Origin: Carnobacterium sp. 17-4 | GTDB taxonomy: Bacteria; Bacillota; Bacilli; Lactobacillales; Carnobacteriaceae | NCBI RefSeq assembly: GCF_000195575.1 | Contig: NC_015391.1 | Span: 1,294,501 to 1,358,500, forward strand | Reading direction: 5' to 3' | DNA length: 64,000 nucleotides | Part shown: positions 9,397 to 20,456 of the stretch, in pieces | Numbering within the stretch: the first letter of the stretch is position 1 | Layout: every line of letters starts with the position of its first letter | Position numbers and translations under genes: made by a program | The notes under the pieces: generated by a model | The model's input: only the letters and a program-made list of their open reading frames with translations | Databases searched by the model: none | Told to the model about the DNA's origin: nothing

Positions 9397-12300
9397 TTAA
9401 GGTGTTGCTTTTATTTGTTGTTTCATCCAATTCTCCAACTCAGAAAAATGACTGTAAACAAAAAAGTTTTCAGATTGAATTTGTTTTAGTCGTTTTTGAT
9501 AAGCTGCTGCTTGCTCTAATTCTTTTTTCTGAACGTCTGTAACGACATTCATAACACCATCTGTTATTGTAACAAATCCAATCTCTAAAAACACTGAAAT
9601 AATAAAAATTAAATTATTTTCTTTTATTTTTAAATGAGAAGCTAATAAATTCAGTTTATTACGAACATCAATATCGACATGTGTTGCCGTGTACTTAAAA
9701 ACTTGTCCAAATTGACTACGATTTGGCATTCCATTTAAATACAATTCTTCTCGGCTATAAAAACAAGCAATAATTTTTTCAGGACTAGACTGAGCTAAAA
9801 GTTCTTTGATCGAATCAATATCAGAAGGACAGTCGACAAAAATCAATTGAGTCGTTCTCATTTCAAATTGTGAAAAGGATTCAGGAGTCGTTAATGCGTG
9901 ACTATAACTCTTCTCTGATAAAAGATGAGCGTATTTTTCAACATTAAGTTGATCAAAAAAGACAAAGTCTGCTTCTTCAATTTTCCATAATGATGATGGT
10001 ATATGAGTACTTCTAGAATCAAAGACTTGTACACCTTCAATGGCTAAATCTTCTAACATTATTTGTGTTTTACGCGAACCATTCCATTCGTTGATAGCTA
10101 ATTTTCCTACTACAGAAATAGCTGAATGTAGTCCTATTTCCTCCGCAACAGGGCCAAATTGAAAACCAATCACGTCTAGAAAAGCGTTATCTTCCGCAAG
10201 TTTCATTTTTAAGTGAGCTTGATCTCCACCAATTCGGCGAACATCTTGAGACTCAACATTTTTAAAAAGAAAGGTTGGTTTAAGATTATCCGTACCAAAT
10301 GGAGCTAAACGGTTCAGTTCTTCCACTACTTCTACAGTTGCTTCTTTGATGCTCAACTGGCCGTCTATTTGTGTTTCTTCACCCAATTCTTGTGAAGCTC
10401 CATTTTCAATAGCATATTGATTGAGTTCACTTTGAATGCGGTCAATATTTTCTAAAGGAACGGTTAAACCAGCGGCCATATGATGTCCACCAAACGTAGT
10501 CGTAAATTCTCGGACATTATCCAACGCATTATACAGATGGAATGCTGGTATACTCCTACCAGAACCTTTAGCCAAACCTTTAGCTGGATCAATGTTCATG
10601 ACTAGAGCAGGTTTTCCAGTTTTGCCTACAATTTTACTAGCTACAATACCTAAGACGCCTTCATGCCAATCTTCTTTTGCTAAAACATAGACATCTGAAT
10701 CTACATCACTTTTTTCAATCATATCAAATGCTTCATTCGTTATAGTAGAAACATATGCTTGACGTTCGATATTTTTTTCTTGGACCAATTGAGCTAATGA
10801 GGCTGCTACATCATCGTCAAATGTTGTCAGCAACTCTACAGCTGGAGAAGCATCCCCTAATCTTCCAACGGCATTCAAGCGAGGTCCTATAATAAATCCA
10901 ACTGTTTCTTCATCAATTTCTTCACGCTTTATTTTTGCTAATTTAAATAAAGCGGATAAGCCGATGCGTTGGGTATTTTGTAAAACAACCAATCCTTGCA
11001 TCACTAAAGCACGATTCTCATCCGTTAACGAGACTAGGTCGGCTATCGTTCCTAACGCAACTAAATCCAATAATTCTACCGGTATTTCTCCTAATAATGC
11101 CGTTGCTAATTTGAAAGCAACGCCCACTCCAGATAGTTCTCCAAAGGGGTAAGAACCTTTCGGGTGTCTAGGGTGAATGACAGCATAAGCCGCGGGCAAA
11201 GTACTTGGCAATTCATGGTGATCCGTTACAATGACATCTATTCCTAATGCTTTCGCCCGTTCGATCGCATCATGTCCAGCAACACCATTGTCACAAGTGA
11301 CAATCAATTGTGTACCTTGTTCAATTAAGCGTTCAAAGGCTGCTACATTAGGTCCGTATCCATCTGTGAAACGATTTGGAATGTAGTAGTTGACTTCTCC
11401 ACCAATCATTTCAATTGTTTCTTTTAACACAGCTGTACTTGTGACACCATATAGTGATAGGTAACCTTTTGAACTGATCTCCAGGTTTTCCCCCACTCCA
11501 CACCGTGCGTGAGACTTTCACCTCACACGGCGTTCCATCGTTCTAGACTGTCTGAACTTAAAGTTGCTATCGCACATTAGATAAAAGGTATAAATGCTAC
11601 AAATTTATCACTAGAAAAAATTTCTTTTAACTGAAATGAAGTTATCTAATTGTTGCTGCTACTCTAGTTTATAAAGACACCCTAAATCGATTTGAGCCCC
11701 TCCCTCCACTATTTATTATCATAGCTTCACTGGTACTATGGCTCTACTTTCACTTAGGTAAATTAGCTTATTGTACTCTTACGAGATTTTCGTCTAAACT
11801 GTTTCGTTTGCTGGTAAAAGCATCCACATCCTAAGCTTCATACGTTCCAATCAAATTATCTTGTTCTATATACCCTTAGGTTTCTTCTATGGGCCGTTGC
11901 ACTTGATTATCCCTTTAAGATAATATGGTATTTCATAACGTCAGATTTTTACTCTACCACATGCAATAAGATTGGCTTAAGGCGCAATCTTAGCGCTGCA
12001 TTTCTACAGCGCCTACGTATCGACTCGTACATTCGAAAATTCGTCAGTTTCCTTTTGAGAAACATTCTAACCATAGATAATTTATAAGACCCCCAGCCTA
12101 TCAAAAGCACAATCCACCTCTGGACTTTTTTCGTGTAAGAAACTTGCCTTACTTACGGCTTTTTTCAGCTGACTTCACCGAGCTTTATACTTTGTTGGAT
12201 TTTTACCTATCCAAAAGCATATCGGAGGATTAGGGGAGTCGTTTCAAGTCGTTACTCTCTCATTCCAACTCTCATTTGATCAGTTCTCCATGTCTTAGTA

Positions 12301-12626
12301 AACTAAAGACATGTGCACAAACTTTTCACTTGTGAACGTATCGCACCTGCATCATAGTCGCCATAAATTGTTATCTGCTCTCCTTGTTCAACGGCATCTG
12401 TGATCCGAGAAACCGCACTTTCCATGCCATATATCAAATAAGGGTCATAGATCCATGATTCATCAGGCTTAATGAATCGTTCTATTTTTTCTTTAGAATC
12501 TAGGCCTCTTTGTAAACACAATTCAATAAACAAGGGAGACAAGCTTAATGCTTTACTTAGATCAGTTGCTACATCAATGTTACTGTTTTGTTCTTTTAAT
12601 TTCCATTTTGTACGTGATTTCAACAA
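9397..12626 (-). CDS. recJ: Single-strand DNA exonuclease RecJ, split by a group II intron
   Basis: RecJ is a 5'-to-3' single-strand exonuclease of the DHH family used in recombination and repair. Exon 1 runs from the TTG at 12626 to 12347 (280 nt) and ends inside the metal-binding motif ITIYGDYDA. Exon 2 runs from 11450 to 9397 (2054 nt) and begins with [15 protein letters not shown]. Joined, they are 2334 nt and exactly in frame, giving 777 residues against about 786 in Bacillus subtilis. Other motifs: [32 protein letters not shown], and [11 protein letters not shown] in the DHHA1 part. Without splicing only a short truncated exon 1 product is possible. AGGAGTGAGG precedes the start. Confidence 0.92.
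11451..12346 (-). mobile_element. Group II intron without ORF, inserted in recJ (896 nt)
   Basis: Minus-strand sequence beginning GTGCGATACG (consensus GUGYG) at 12346 and ending in CACTAT at 11451, in the same orientation as recJ. Domain V is recognisable near the 3' end (11502-11533) with the GTGAAAG-type internal loop and a CGC triad, followed by a plausible domain VI (11453-11490). Removing exactly these 896 nt restores RecJ. No reverse transcriptase or maturase frame is present; the length matches a ribozyme core alone, so splicing would need a maturase from elsewhere. A candidate EBS1, UUGCAU (11966-11961), can pair with the last six exon nucleotides AUGCAG, using one G-U pair. Confidence 0.9.
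11502..11533 (-). ncRNA. Group II intron domain V (catalytic hairpin)
   Basis: A 32-nt hairpin with a CCGTG/CACGG lower stem, an upper stem of TGAG/CTCA type and a GTGAAAGT core. This is the most conserved part of group II introns. The catalytic triad reads CGC instead of the commoner AGC. Confidence 0.85.
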
Positions 12627-12768
12627 AGTACCTCACTCCTAACTGCACCATTATATCAAAAATTATAGGTATAGATATAGTATTTCTTCCTTTTAAAACA
12701 GAACAAAATTGTTATTGAACAACCTCAGCTTAACTCAGTTATCCAATTGGTCATCAATTGAACAGCAA

Positions 12769-12798
12769 AAAAGATCGGACAAGTTGTCCCGATCTTTT
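12769..12798 (-). terminator. Terminator of degV
   Basis: Arms AAAAGATCGG-GAC and GTC-CGATCTTTT with one bulged base and a 5-nt loop, followed by T residues on the minus strand. It lies 23 bp after the degV stop codon. Confidence 0.8.
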
Positions 12799-12820
12799 AA
12801 TTGACTGATTTAACCCAGTA

Positions 12821-13687
12821 TTAACCTTCAATAATATGAACACCAATCCCAATTAATCCAGGACCAGTATGCACTCCTAAAGCTGGACTGACTTGATCTT
12901 CAAATATTGTAACAAAGTTTGGTAATTTCTTTTTAAGTTCTAGTCGAATATCGTCAACTTGAACTTCCGCTGTCTTACCACCATAAGCAATGGCTAAATG
13001 GTATCTTTTGGCATCTCCTGCAAATTCTGTTGCTAAGTCAATAGCTCGTTGAATACTCTTTTTATTTCCACGCACTTTTGCAACTGTATGATAGATCCCA
13101 TTATCATTACAAGAAATAACTGGTTTTAAATTTAAAACATTTCCTAAGATAGAAGATACTAATCCGATTCGTCCGCCTTTTTGCAAGTATTCTAGAGTGG
13201 GTACATGGAAAAATATTTTAGATTTTTTTACATCTTGCTTTAATTTTTCTTTAATAACTTCCCATTCCAACTCTTTTCCAACGTATTCTGCAGCCTGAAT
13301 AGCTAAAAAACCACTGCCGATACCAATGTTCTTGGTATCTAAAGTAAAAACGTCTAGTTCTTCAACATTTTCAGCCATTAAACGAACCATATTGTTTGTG
13401 CCGCTTAGTCCGCTTGAAATGGTAACAGCAATAACCTTTTCATAGCCTTCGTTTTTGAACTCTTGTAACATCTGACTAATTACTTCACCACTTGGTAAAG
13501 AAGTTTTTGGTATCTCTTGTTCTAAACGATCGTATACATCTTGCGCATGAATATCTACTTTATCGGTGTATTCTTTATCCTTATAGATGATTTTTAAAGG
13601 AATGACTTTCATATCAGCTTTATTAATAATCTCTATAGGAACATCCGAACCTGAATCAACTAAGAACCCTATTTTTTGTTTGTTCAT
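12821..13687 (-). CDS. DegV family fatty acid-binding protein
   Basis: 288 residues. DegV proteins (FakB type) bind a fatty acid and can present it to the kinase FakA for phosphorylation. Seen: IGFLVDSGSDVP at the N-terminus, VIPLKIIYKDKEYTD, TSLPSGEVISQ, VIAVTISSGLSGT and near the C-terminus the HTGPGLIGIG motif. GGAGGAG lies just before the ATG. It follows the DUF1836 gene by 3 bp, a pairing seen in other Lactobacillales. Whether it partners a FakA is not visible here. Confidence 0.9.
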   Translation of the reverse strand: MNKQKIGFLVDSGSDVPIEIINKADMKVIPLKIIYKDKEYTDKVDIHAQDVYDRLEQEIPKTSLPSGEVISQMLQEFKNEGYEKVIAVTISSGLSGTNNMVRLMAENVEELDVFTLDTKNIGIGSGFLAIQAAEYVGKELEWEVIKEKLKQDVKKSKIFFHVPTLEYLQKGGRIGLVSSILGNVLNLKPVISCNDNGIYHTVAKVRGNKKSIQRAIDLATEFAGDAKRYHLAIAYGGKTAEVQVDDIRLELKKKLPNFVTIFEDQVSPALGVHTGPGLIGIGVHIIEG

Positions 13688-13690
13688 AAC

Positions 13691-14278
13691 TTACTCCTCC
13701 ACCTTTTTTGTTTTATTTTTTTTCTTTTCACTCTCTTCTTGCTGTATATGAGCAAAATAGAGAACTTTTTCAGTAACAATTTTTGTAGCGACAGCTATTG
13801 TGGCTGTTCGAACGATCAGAGTTGTATTGTCTGTACTATCGGGCAATAATGGCTTCTTATCAACTTGTTTTATATGAGAAGCAACAGCTCTTAATGCATA
13901 CTCTTGCTCGGTACAAAATAAATCATATGCCTCTCTAATCCCACTTATGGATGCTTGATAGAGGATACCTTCTTTTACTTCAGGTATCGTGACAACTTGT
14001 TTTAAAATTGAAATAGCAATTAAATAGGCTAAATGTTTTTTTGTGTATCGTTTCTTCACTGGAGGAGGAATTAACCCTAACTTGACATAGTTATTAATCA
14101 TCGACGAAGTAACAATTTGTTTTTCATCATTTACTTTAAAAATAGCTAAATAGCGTTCAATTAGATTTAACACTTGGTCCATATAAAGATCAAAATCAGG
14201 TAATTCTTCCCATCTTGGAAAAGTATATTGGCTTATTTCATTTGACCACTCTAATAGATCTTCCTCAATTTTATGCAT
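13691..14278 (-). CDS. DUF1836 domain-containing protein
   Basis: 195 residues. The central part has a helix-turn-helix-like pattern typical of DUF1836: SSMINNYVKLGLIPPPVKKR, then YTKKHLAYLIAISILKQVVTI. This resembles the N-terminal wing of MerR regulators, so a DNA-binding role is plausible but unproven. The C-terminus is lysine-rich (KKKNKTKK). It is translationally close to degV (3-bp gap) and likely cotranscribed with it, perhaps regulating it. Confidence 0.75.
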   Translation of the reverse strand: MHKIEEDLLEWSNEISQYTFPRWEELPDFDLYMDQVLNLIERYLAIFKVNDEKQIVTSSMINNYVKLGLIPPPVKKRYTKKHLAYLIAISILKQVVTIPEVKEGILYQASISGIREAYDLFCTEQEYALRAVASHIKQVDKKPLLPDSTDNTTLIVRTATIAVATKIVTEKVLYFAHIQQEESEKKKNKTKKVEE

Positions 14279-14392
14279 ATAATCACCTTTTTATCTCATT
14301 TCTGTTAGTAATAGTTTAACACAATTACATTCACTAGACAAACTAGTTTTACATACTAGATGACGGAATTAAAAATGAATTCAGTACAAATA

Positions 14393-14426
14393 AAAAAAGA
14401 ATAAACCCCAAAGTTTATTCTTTTTT
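14393..14426 (-). terminator. Terminator of lapA, usable on both strands
   Basis: Perfect 14-bp arms (AAAAAAGAATAAAC and GTTTATTCTTTTTT) around a 6-nt loop, 17 bp after the lapA stop codon. Confidence 0.8.
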
Positions 14427-14443
14427 CATCAACATACTATCTT

Positions 14444-14875
14444 TTATTGTTTTGGTACTGAATCAGTCGGTACGTTTGAAGAGGTGACCGTTGTTTGTGT
14501 CATTCGATTGACCAATTCTCTTTCTAGACTGCTTATTTTATCTGTTTTTTCACTAATGATAAAATCTTTTTGAGTTAATTTATCCTCATATTCTGCTTTG
14601 ATTTGAGCAATAGCTTCTTCTTTTCTGTTTTCTGCATTTTCTAATTCTTTTTTACCATTCTTTAACTCTTTTTTGTTTCTATAAGTCGTACTAGTAGAAA
14701 TTAGAACAGTCGTTAAAGCTCCAATAAATAACGATCCTAAAATAATCATAATTAAAGGCCAAGTTACTTCTGTAAAACCAAAACTAACTGGAACGGACTC
14801 AACATTTAAAACAGCAAAAAATGCTACGATCACAATAAGTATAAGTGCTACAATTGTTCCCCATTGTTTTTTCAT
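14444..14875 (-). CDS. LapA/DUF1049 family membrane protein
   Basis: 143 residues from the chosen start. Two hydrophobic segments (about residues 5-25 and 38-60) form the LapA-type hairpin, with the typical NVESVPVSFGF between them and WPLIMIILGSLFIGAL in the second. A basic and acidic coiled-coil segment follows (about 65-125). It is related to YrvD, which lies near recJ in other Bacilli. A TTG-initiated reading from 14896 is possible, but that TTG overlaps the AAAGGGG ribosome binding site, so the ATG at 14875 is preferred. Molecular function is unknown. Confidence 0.75.
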   Translation of the reverse strand: MKKQWGTIVALILIVIVAFFAVLNVESVPVSFGFTEVTWPLIMIILGSLFIGALTTVLISTSTTYRNKKELKNGKKELENAENRKEEAIAQIKAEYEDKLTQKDFIISEKTDKISSLERELVNRMTQTTVTSSNVPTDSVPKQ

Positions 14876-14974
14876 AAAGCGTATATCCCCTTTCAAATAG
14901 ACTCATTCATTCTATTGTATGGTGTTATTTTAACACAATAGTCCGTAAGAACACTATGAAAATGCTTGTGCGCT

Positions 14975-15766
14975 TTATTTATTGTTAAACAAATCTCCAG
15001 CTAAGTAATCTCCAATACGAGGGAAGAGGTTATAAAATCTCCCTGCAATTTCTAATAGTGCAGGCATGTTTAATTCTCTCCTAGGTGTCCCCATTAAAGA
15101 AACAATACGACCTGCAACAACTTCAGCATTTAATACCATATTTCCCACTTTTTCTAAGTAGTCTCCACTTTCATCTGCGATATCAAAAAAGTTTGTTTCA
15201 ATAGGACCTGGGTTGACTGTTGTTACAAAAATATTTAACGGTTTTAATTCTAAACGCAATGCATTTGAATAACCAATAACTGCAAATTTACTTGCAGAAT
15301 AAATAGTTGATTTAGGTGTAGCCATTTTTCCAGCTTGAGAAGCAATATTAATAATGTGACCTTGTTGCCTTTCAGCCATTTCAATTGCAACTAATTGAGT
15401 CACATACATTAGACCTAGAACATTTACACGAAACATTCTTTCTGCTACATCCATATCAAAAGTTAATGCATTTTCAAAATGTCCAAATCCTGCATTGTTG
15501 ACAAGAACATCTACTGTTCCGACAGTCTGATAAATTTCGTTGATCACTTTTTTTACTTGCTCAGGATCTGAAACATCTAACTCAAAAGCAAAAGCTGATT
15601 TATTTGATAGTTGCTCGCAATTTGCTTTAACTTGTAAAAGTAAATCTTTTCTCCTTGCGGTAACGACCACAATAGCCCCTTTTTTTGCAGCTTCATAAGC
15701 GATTTTTTCACCTAATCCAGTTGAAGCACCAGTAATAAAAACAACTTTATCTTTAAGTGTATCCAT
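14975..15766 (-). CDS. Short-chain dehydrogenase/reductase (YqjQ-like)
   Basis: 263 residues with a classical SDR pattern: cofactor motif TGASTGLGEK near the N-terminus, NNAGFGHFENA, catalytic serine in INIASQAGKMATP and the YSASKFAVIGYS Tyr-x-x-x-Lys pair, then VNPGPIETNFF. The C-terminus has a hydrophobic amphipathic part (ALLEIAGRFYNLFPRIGDYL) that may touch the membrane. It sits 29 bp after rnz, the same neighbourhood as yqjQ beside rnz in Bacillus. Substrate unknown. Confidence 0.9.
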   Translation of the reverse strand: MDTLKDKVVFITGASTGLGEKIAYEAAKKGAIVVVTARRKDLLLQVKANCEQLSNKSAFAFELDVSDPEQVKKVINEIYQTVGTVDVLVNNAGFGHFENALTFDMDVAERMFRVNVLGLMYVTQLVAIEMAERQQGHIINIASQAGKMATPKSTIYSASKFAVIGYSNALRLELKPLNIFVTTVNPGPIETNFFDIADESGDYLEKVGNMVLNAEVVAGRIVSLMGTPRRELNMPALLEIAGRFYNLFPRIGDYLAGDLFNNK

Positions 15767-15795
15767 ATTTTTTTCATCATAAGCTCCTTTTTTAT

Positions 15796-16734
15796 TTATT
15801 TATCCGTTCTAATAAGCGGGATATCAATTTCATCAAAATCGTTCGCAATTTGAGTATTAGGAAATACTTTTCGTGCTTCCTTTTCTAATAAATAAACATC
15901 TCTACCTAAATAGCGAGCGCTGATATGAGTCAACACTAATTTAGCAACATTTGCTTCTTTAGCAACTTCTGCAGCGTCTAAATTTGTAGAATGGTTATAA
16001 TCTCTTGCCATTTTACGATTCGCTCCGTCAAATGTACTTTCATGAACCAAAATAGAGGCATTTTCAGCAAGCAATACATTATTTTTTGTTTTCTTAGTGT
16101 CACCTAAAATGGTCACAATACGACCTTTTTGAGTTTCTCCGATGAAATCTTTTCCATTAAATGTTCGACCATCTTTTAAGGTAATCGTTTCACCTTGTTT
16201 TAATTTTCCGTACAACGGACCAAAAGGAATACCGGCTTCTTTTACCTTATCTGCTTGTAACATTCCTTGGTGATCTGCTTCTTCAATACGATAGCCAAAA
16301 GACTGAATCCCATGCTTTAATTTACGGCAAATGACTTTAAAATACCGATCTTCAAAAATCACACCTTCTTCGATAATTTCATGAAAATGCAGCGGATACT
16401 TCAAAACAGTTCCTGAAGTTTTTAAGCACACTTGGACATAATTCTTAATTCCTACAGGACCATAAATGGTTAATGGACCGTCTCCTCCTTGAAAAGAACG
16501 ACTGCTTAAGAAACCAGGCAATCCAAAAATATGATCTCCGTGTAAATGTGTAATAAAGATCTTATCGACTTTACGTGGCTTTAAAGTGGTGTGTAAAATT
16601 TGTTGCTGAGTTGCTTCTCCACAATCAAAAAGCCAAATTGTATTCCGTTCTTCTAATAATTTTAGTGCAATACTAGTTACATTTCGTTGCTTTGCCGGTA
16701 CTCCTGCACCTGTACCTAAAAATAATAATTCCAT
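15796..16734 (-). CDS. rnz: Ribonuclease Z
   Basis: 312 residues, metallo-beta-lactamase fold. It cuts the 3' trailer of tRNA precursors that lack an encoded CCA. Seen: [16 protein letters not shown] at the N-terminus, the zinc motif [13 protein letters not shown] (histidines at residues 63-68), the PxKxR-type loop in the middle, [15 protein letters not shown] and the C-terminal HISARY motif. The tRNA-Arg gene in this window lacks an encoded CCA, consistent with a need for RNase Z. It is the first gene of a run towards recJ. Confidence 0.95.
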   Translation of the reverse strand: MELLFLGTGAGVPAKQRNVTSIALKLLEERNTIWLFDCGEATQQQILHTTLKPRKVDKIFITHLHGDHIFGLPGFLSSRSFQGGDGPLTIYGPVGIKNYVQVCLKTSGTVLKYPLHFHEIIEEGVIFEDRYFKVICRKLKHGIQSFGYRIEEADHQGMLQADKVKEAGIPFGPLYGKLKQGETITLKDGRTFNGKDFIGETQKGRIVTILGDTKKTKNNVLLAENASILVHESTFDGANRKMARDYNHSTNLDAAEVAKEANVAKLVLTHISARYLGRDVYLLEKEARKVFPNTQIANDFDEIDIPLIRTDK

Positions 16735-16846
16735 TTCATCCTGTCCTAACCATTAAAGTATCGTTCATTTAACTCCAAAATTGTACTTGACCGTTCGATA
16801 TATTTTACCAAACTTTTCTCAAATAAGCGATAATGAGGTGAAAAAG

Positions 16847-16886
16847 AAACGACCAAGCAATCAACTTTTTGATTGCTTGGTCGTTT
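16847..16886 (-). terminator. Terminator of obg
   Basis: Perfect 18-bp arms from AAACGACCAAGC to GCTTGGTCGTTT around a 4-nt loop. It lies 12 bp after the obg stop codon. Confidence 0.85.
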
Positions 16887-16897
16887 TAGTTTGATTT

Positions 16898-18259
<1,362 letters not shown>

Positions 18260-18297
18260 TTATTTTCTAGGTTACACAATGGATCTGGCGCTGAATC

Positions 18298-18326
18298 TTA
18301 ATATTACATTTGTTCCAAGATGTAAA
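18298..18326 (-). promoter_or_regulatory. Possible promoter of obg
   Basis: Minus strand: TTTACA (18326-18321), 17-nt spacer, TATTAA (18303-18298), about 78 bp upstream of the obg start. Both hexamers deviate from consensus. Confidence 0.35.
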
Positions 18327-18649
18327 CAAGAAAGCCAATTATCACATATCCTCTAAAAATGAAATACGTTCAGTGTACCCAATTTTAGTCCATTATCTAT
18401 TGTACGTCTAATTGATGCATTTGTCTATTTTTAAATGAGGATACAGTCAGATTTGCTTCTGTATAACTCAAACTACATCTTTTCGGTTCCAATTTACTCA
18501 TTATACCATCATTTCATTTTAACTATTTAATTATTCTCTCATTTGTAGTATGATTTACTAAGACATTTTCTATTTGGATACTCATTTAGATAGAAAGATG
18601 AATTTTTAATATTAAGCGAAACAGCTTAAAGACTAAAAGGGCGTGCACC
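18327..18649. other. Intergenic stretch between divergent obg and PPIase genes
   Basis: About 320 bp of AT-rich sequence with no ORF, no strong hairpin and no clear promoter for the plus-strand gene. TATGAT at 18549-18554 could be a -10 element, but no good -35 precedes it. Confidence 0.4.
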
Positions 18650-19399
18650 ATGAAAAGAAAGAAAAGTTACATTGTCGGATCTACATTATTTATAATTGCA
18701 ATAAGTTTAGTGATTTTCGGAATCCATACTTTATCAAAGAGTACTGGAGCAAGTTTCACGACTATGTTTAATCCTGAAAGTTCTCTTAATCATACTTCTT
18801 CTACTAATGAACATCCGGTAAATTTGCCACAACTGACTAATGAAGTAAGTAAAAATGAGATTGAAGTTCATATCACCACCACTCTTGGTCTGATCAAAGT
18901 TAAAGTCTTTCCGGATTTGGCACCAAAAGCAGTAGAAAATTTTATTACGCATAGTAAAGATGGTTACTATGATGAGACAACCTTCCATCGGGTCTTAGCA
19001 AACTTTATGATTCAAGGCGGTGATCCTAAAGGAGACGGTACTGGTGGGGAGAGTATCTGGGGCGAACCGTTTGAAACAGAAATCTCACCTCAGTTATTCC
19101 ATATCCGTGGTGCTTTAGCAATGGCTAAAACAAATGCTCCCGTTTCAATAGGCAGTCAATTTTACATTGTTCAAAATCCAGTAGATGTGAGCGCGTCGGC
19201 TGACCCTTCTACTACTCCTGATGATATATTAGAGGCCTATACTTCAGGAGGCTATCCTTCCCTTGATCAGCATTACACCGTTTTTGGTCAAGTAATTGAA
19301 GGTATGGATGTAATTGATGCCATAAGTGAAATTGAAACTGATTCACTTGATAAACCTTTGCAAGAGGTTAAAATTGAATCTATTGAAGTAATAGACTAA
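18650..19399 (+). CDS. Membrane-anchored cyclophilin-type peptidyl-prolyl isomerase
   Basis: 249 residues. A basic N-terminus (MKRKKSY) and one hydrophobic segment (about residues 7-28) form an uncleaved anchor or signal sequence without a lipobox cysteine. A serine- and asparagine-rich linker and the cyclophilin domain follow from about residue 65. Motifs: PDLAPKAVENFITH, TTFHRVLANFMIQGGDPKGDGTGG, RGALAMAKT, GSQFYIVQ and HYTVFGQVIEGMDVID. It likely catalyses proline isomerisation outside the membrane to help secreted proteins fold. The ribosome binding site AAAAGGG is moderate and 9 nt from the ATG. It is monocistronic and has its own terminator. Confidence 0.9.
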   Translation: MKRKKSYIVGSTLFIIAISLVIFGIHTLSKSTGASFTTMFNPESSLNHTSSTNEHPVNLPQLTNEVSKNEIEVHITTTLGLIKVKVFPDLAPKAVENFITHSKDGYYDETTFHRVLANFMIQGGDPKGDGTGGESIWGEPFETEISPQLFHIRGALAMAKTNAPVSIGSQFYIVQNPVDVSASADPSTTPDDILEAYTSGGYPSLDQHYTVFGQVIEGMDVIDAISEIETDSLDKPLQEVKIESIEVID

Positions 19400-19444
19400 A
19401 AACTATAGCAATGATAGTTGACACAATTAAACAGTCATTAAGTT

Positions 19445-19473
19445 AAGAAAGGAATCTAAATGATTTCTTTCTT
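19445..19473 (+). terminator. Terminator of the cyclophilin gene
   Basis: 12-bp stem AAGAAAGGAATC with GATTTCTTTCTT (one G-U pair), followed by a T-run, 46 bp after the stop codon. Confidence 0.75.
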
Positions 19474-19650
19474 TTTTTGTGTTGGTTTTTCCCTATCTAC
19501 TTTTGGTAACGCTGAACTGGTATACTAGACTGCATTCTGAAAACACTAGCGTTTTATTTTTATTGCTCTATCTGGTATATGTTGATTATATTTCTCTTTA
19601 ATATTATCCTACTTGCAAAGCAATTAAAAAATGATGAAATCGGTTTACTT

Positions 19651-19680
19651 TTGATTGCTTTTGACTGTTTTTGGTGGTAA
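19651..19680 (+). promoter_or_regulatory. Three 10-bp phased repeats upstream of fruR
   Basis: TTGATTGCTT, TTGACTGTTT and TTGGTGGTAA follow each other at exactly 10-bp spacing, 24 bp before the fruR start codon. Phased TTGA-type repeats are typical operators of DeoR-family sugar repressors, so this is likely the FruR site. Autoregulation by FruR is inferred. Confidence 0.5.
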
Positions 19681-19703
19681 AGTAGCGCTATTGGAGGGAT
19701 ATA

Positions 19704-20456
19704 ATGCTTACTGAAGAACGTTACAACTTCATATTAGAAAAATTAAACCAATATGGAGTTATTAAGTCCCAAGAACTTATGTTAGAAATGGATTGTTCAG
19801 AATCCACTATACGACGTGATCTCGCTTCACTTGAAGAACAAGGCAAACTTGTACGTGTGCACGGTGGCGCAAAAAGAGTTTACACGATTGAACAAGAGCA
19901 ATCTCTTACTGAGAAATCAGTCAAAAACATTCACAACAAAGAAAAAATTGCAAAATTAGCCGCTTCTTTTGTTGAAGATGGAGACACTATTTTCTTAGAT
20001 GCAGGATCAACTACTTTTTTTATGGTCCCTTTTTTAAAAGAAAAAAATATTCGTATTGTAACCAATGCTGTTCAACATGCTCTTTTACTTGCCAATCAAA
20101 ATAATGATGTTTTGCTCATTGGAGGAAAGCTAAAAAACACTACACAAGCGATTGTTGGAACTACCAGTGTTGAACAATTATCTCGTTATCGTTTTAATAA
20201 GTCTTTTTTGGGAATGAATGGTATCGATAAAGATTATGGATTTACTACTCCTGATCCGGAAGAAGCTAACGTTAAACAACAAGCATTTATGAACAGTTCG
20301 AAGACGTATATTCTCGCTGATGAAACAAAATTTAATAAAGTTACTTTTGTAAAGGTTTGTAATATTGATGACGCATTGATTATCACAGATGGTCTATCTA
20401 CAAATAATTATGAAAGTTATTTTAATACAACAACAATATTGGAGGCAAAATCATGA
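19704..20456 (+). CDS. fruR: DeoR-family transcriptional regulator of the fructose operon
   Basis: 250 residues. The N-terminal DeoR helix-turn-helix is seen around SQELMLEMDCSESTIRRDLA and LVRVHGGAKR (residues 18-58). The C-terminal sensor domain has the IFLDAGSTTFFM and LIGGKL motifs that bind a sugar phosphate. In this family the ligand is probably fructose 1-phosphate, the product of the adjacent PTS. A GGAGGG ribosome binding site precedes the ATG. Its stop overlaps the fruK start by 4 bp. Confidence 0.9.
   Translation: MLTEERYNFILEKLNQYGVIKSQELMLEMDCSESTIRRDLASLEEQGKLVRVHGGAKRVYTIEQEQSLTEKSVKNIHNKEKIAKLAASFVEDGDTIFLDAGSTTFFMVPFLKEKNIRIVTNAVQHALLLANQNNDVLLIGGKLKNTTQAIVGTTSVEQLSRYRFNKSFLGMNGIDKDYGFTTPDPEEANVKQQAFMNSSKTYILADETKFNKVTFVKVCNIDDALIITDGLSTNNYESYFNTTTILEAKS

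Noticed and set aside
12303-12346. Intron-encoded C-terminus of the exon 1 frame (14 extra codons)
   Set aside because: These codons are intron sequence; the real continuation is exon 2.
19537-19552. Catabolite-response (cre) site in AAAACACTAGCGTTTT
   Set aside because: It is a palindrome but lacks the central CG and flanking TG/CA positions of cre; too weak to list as a feature.
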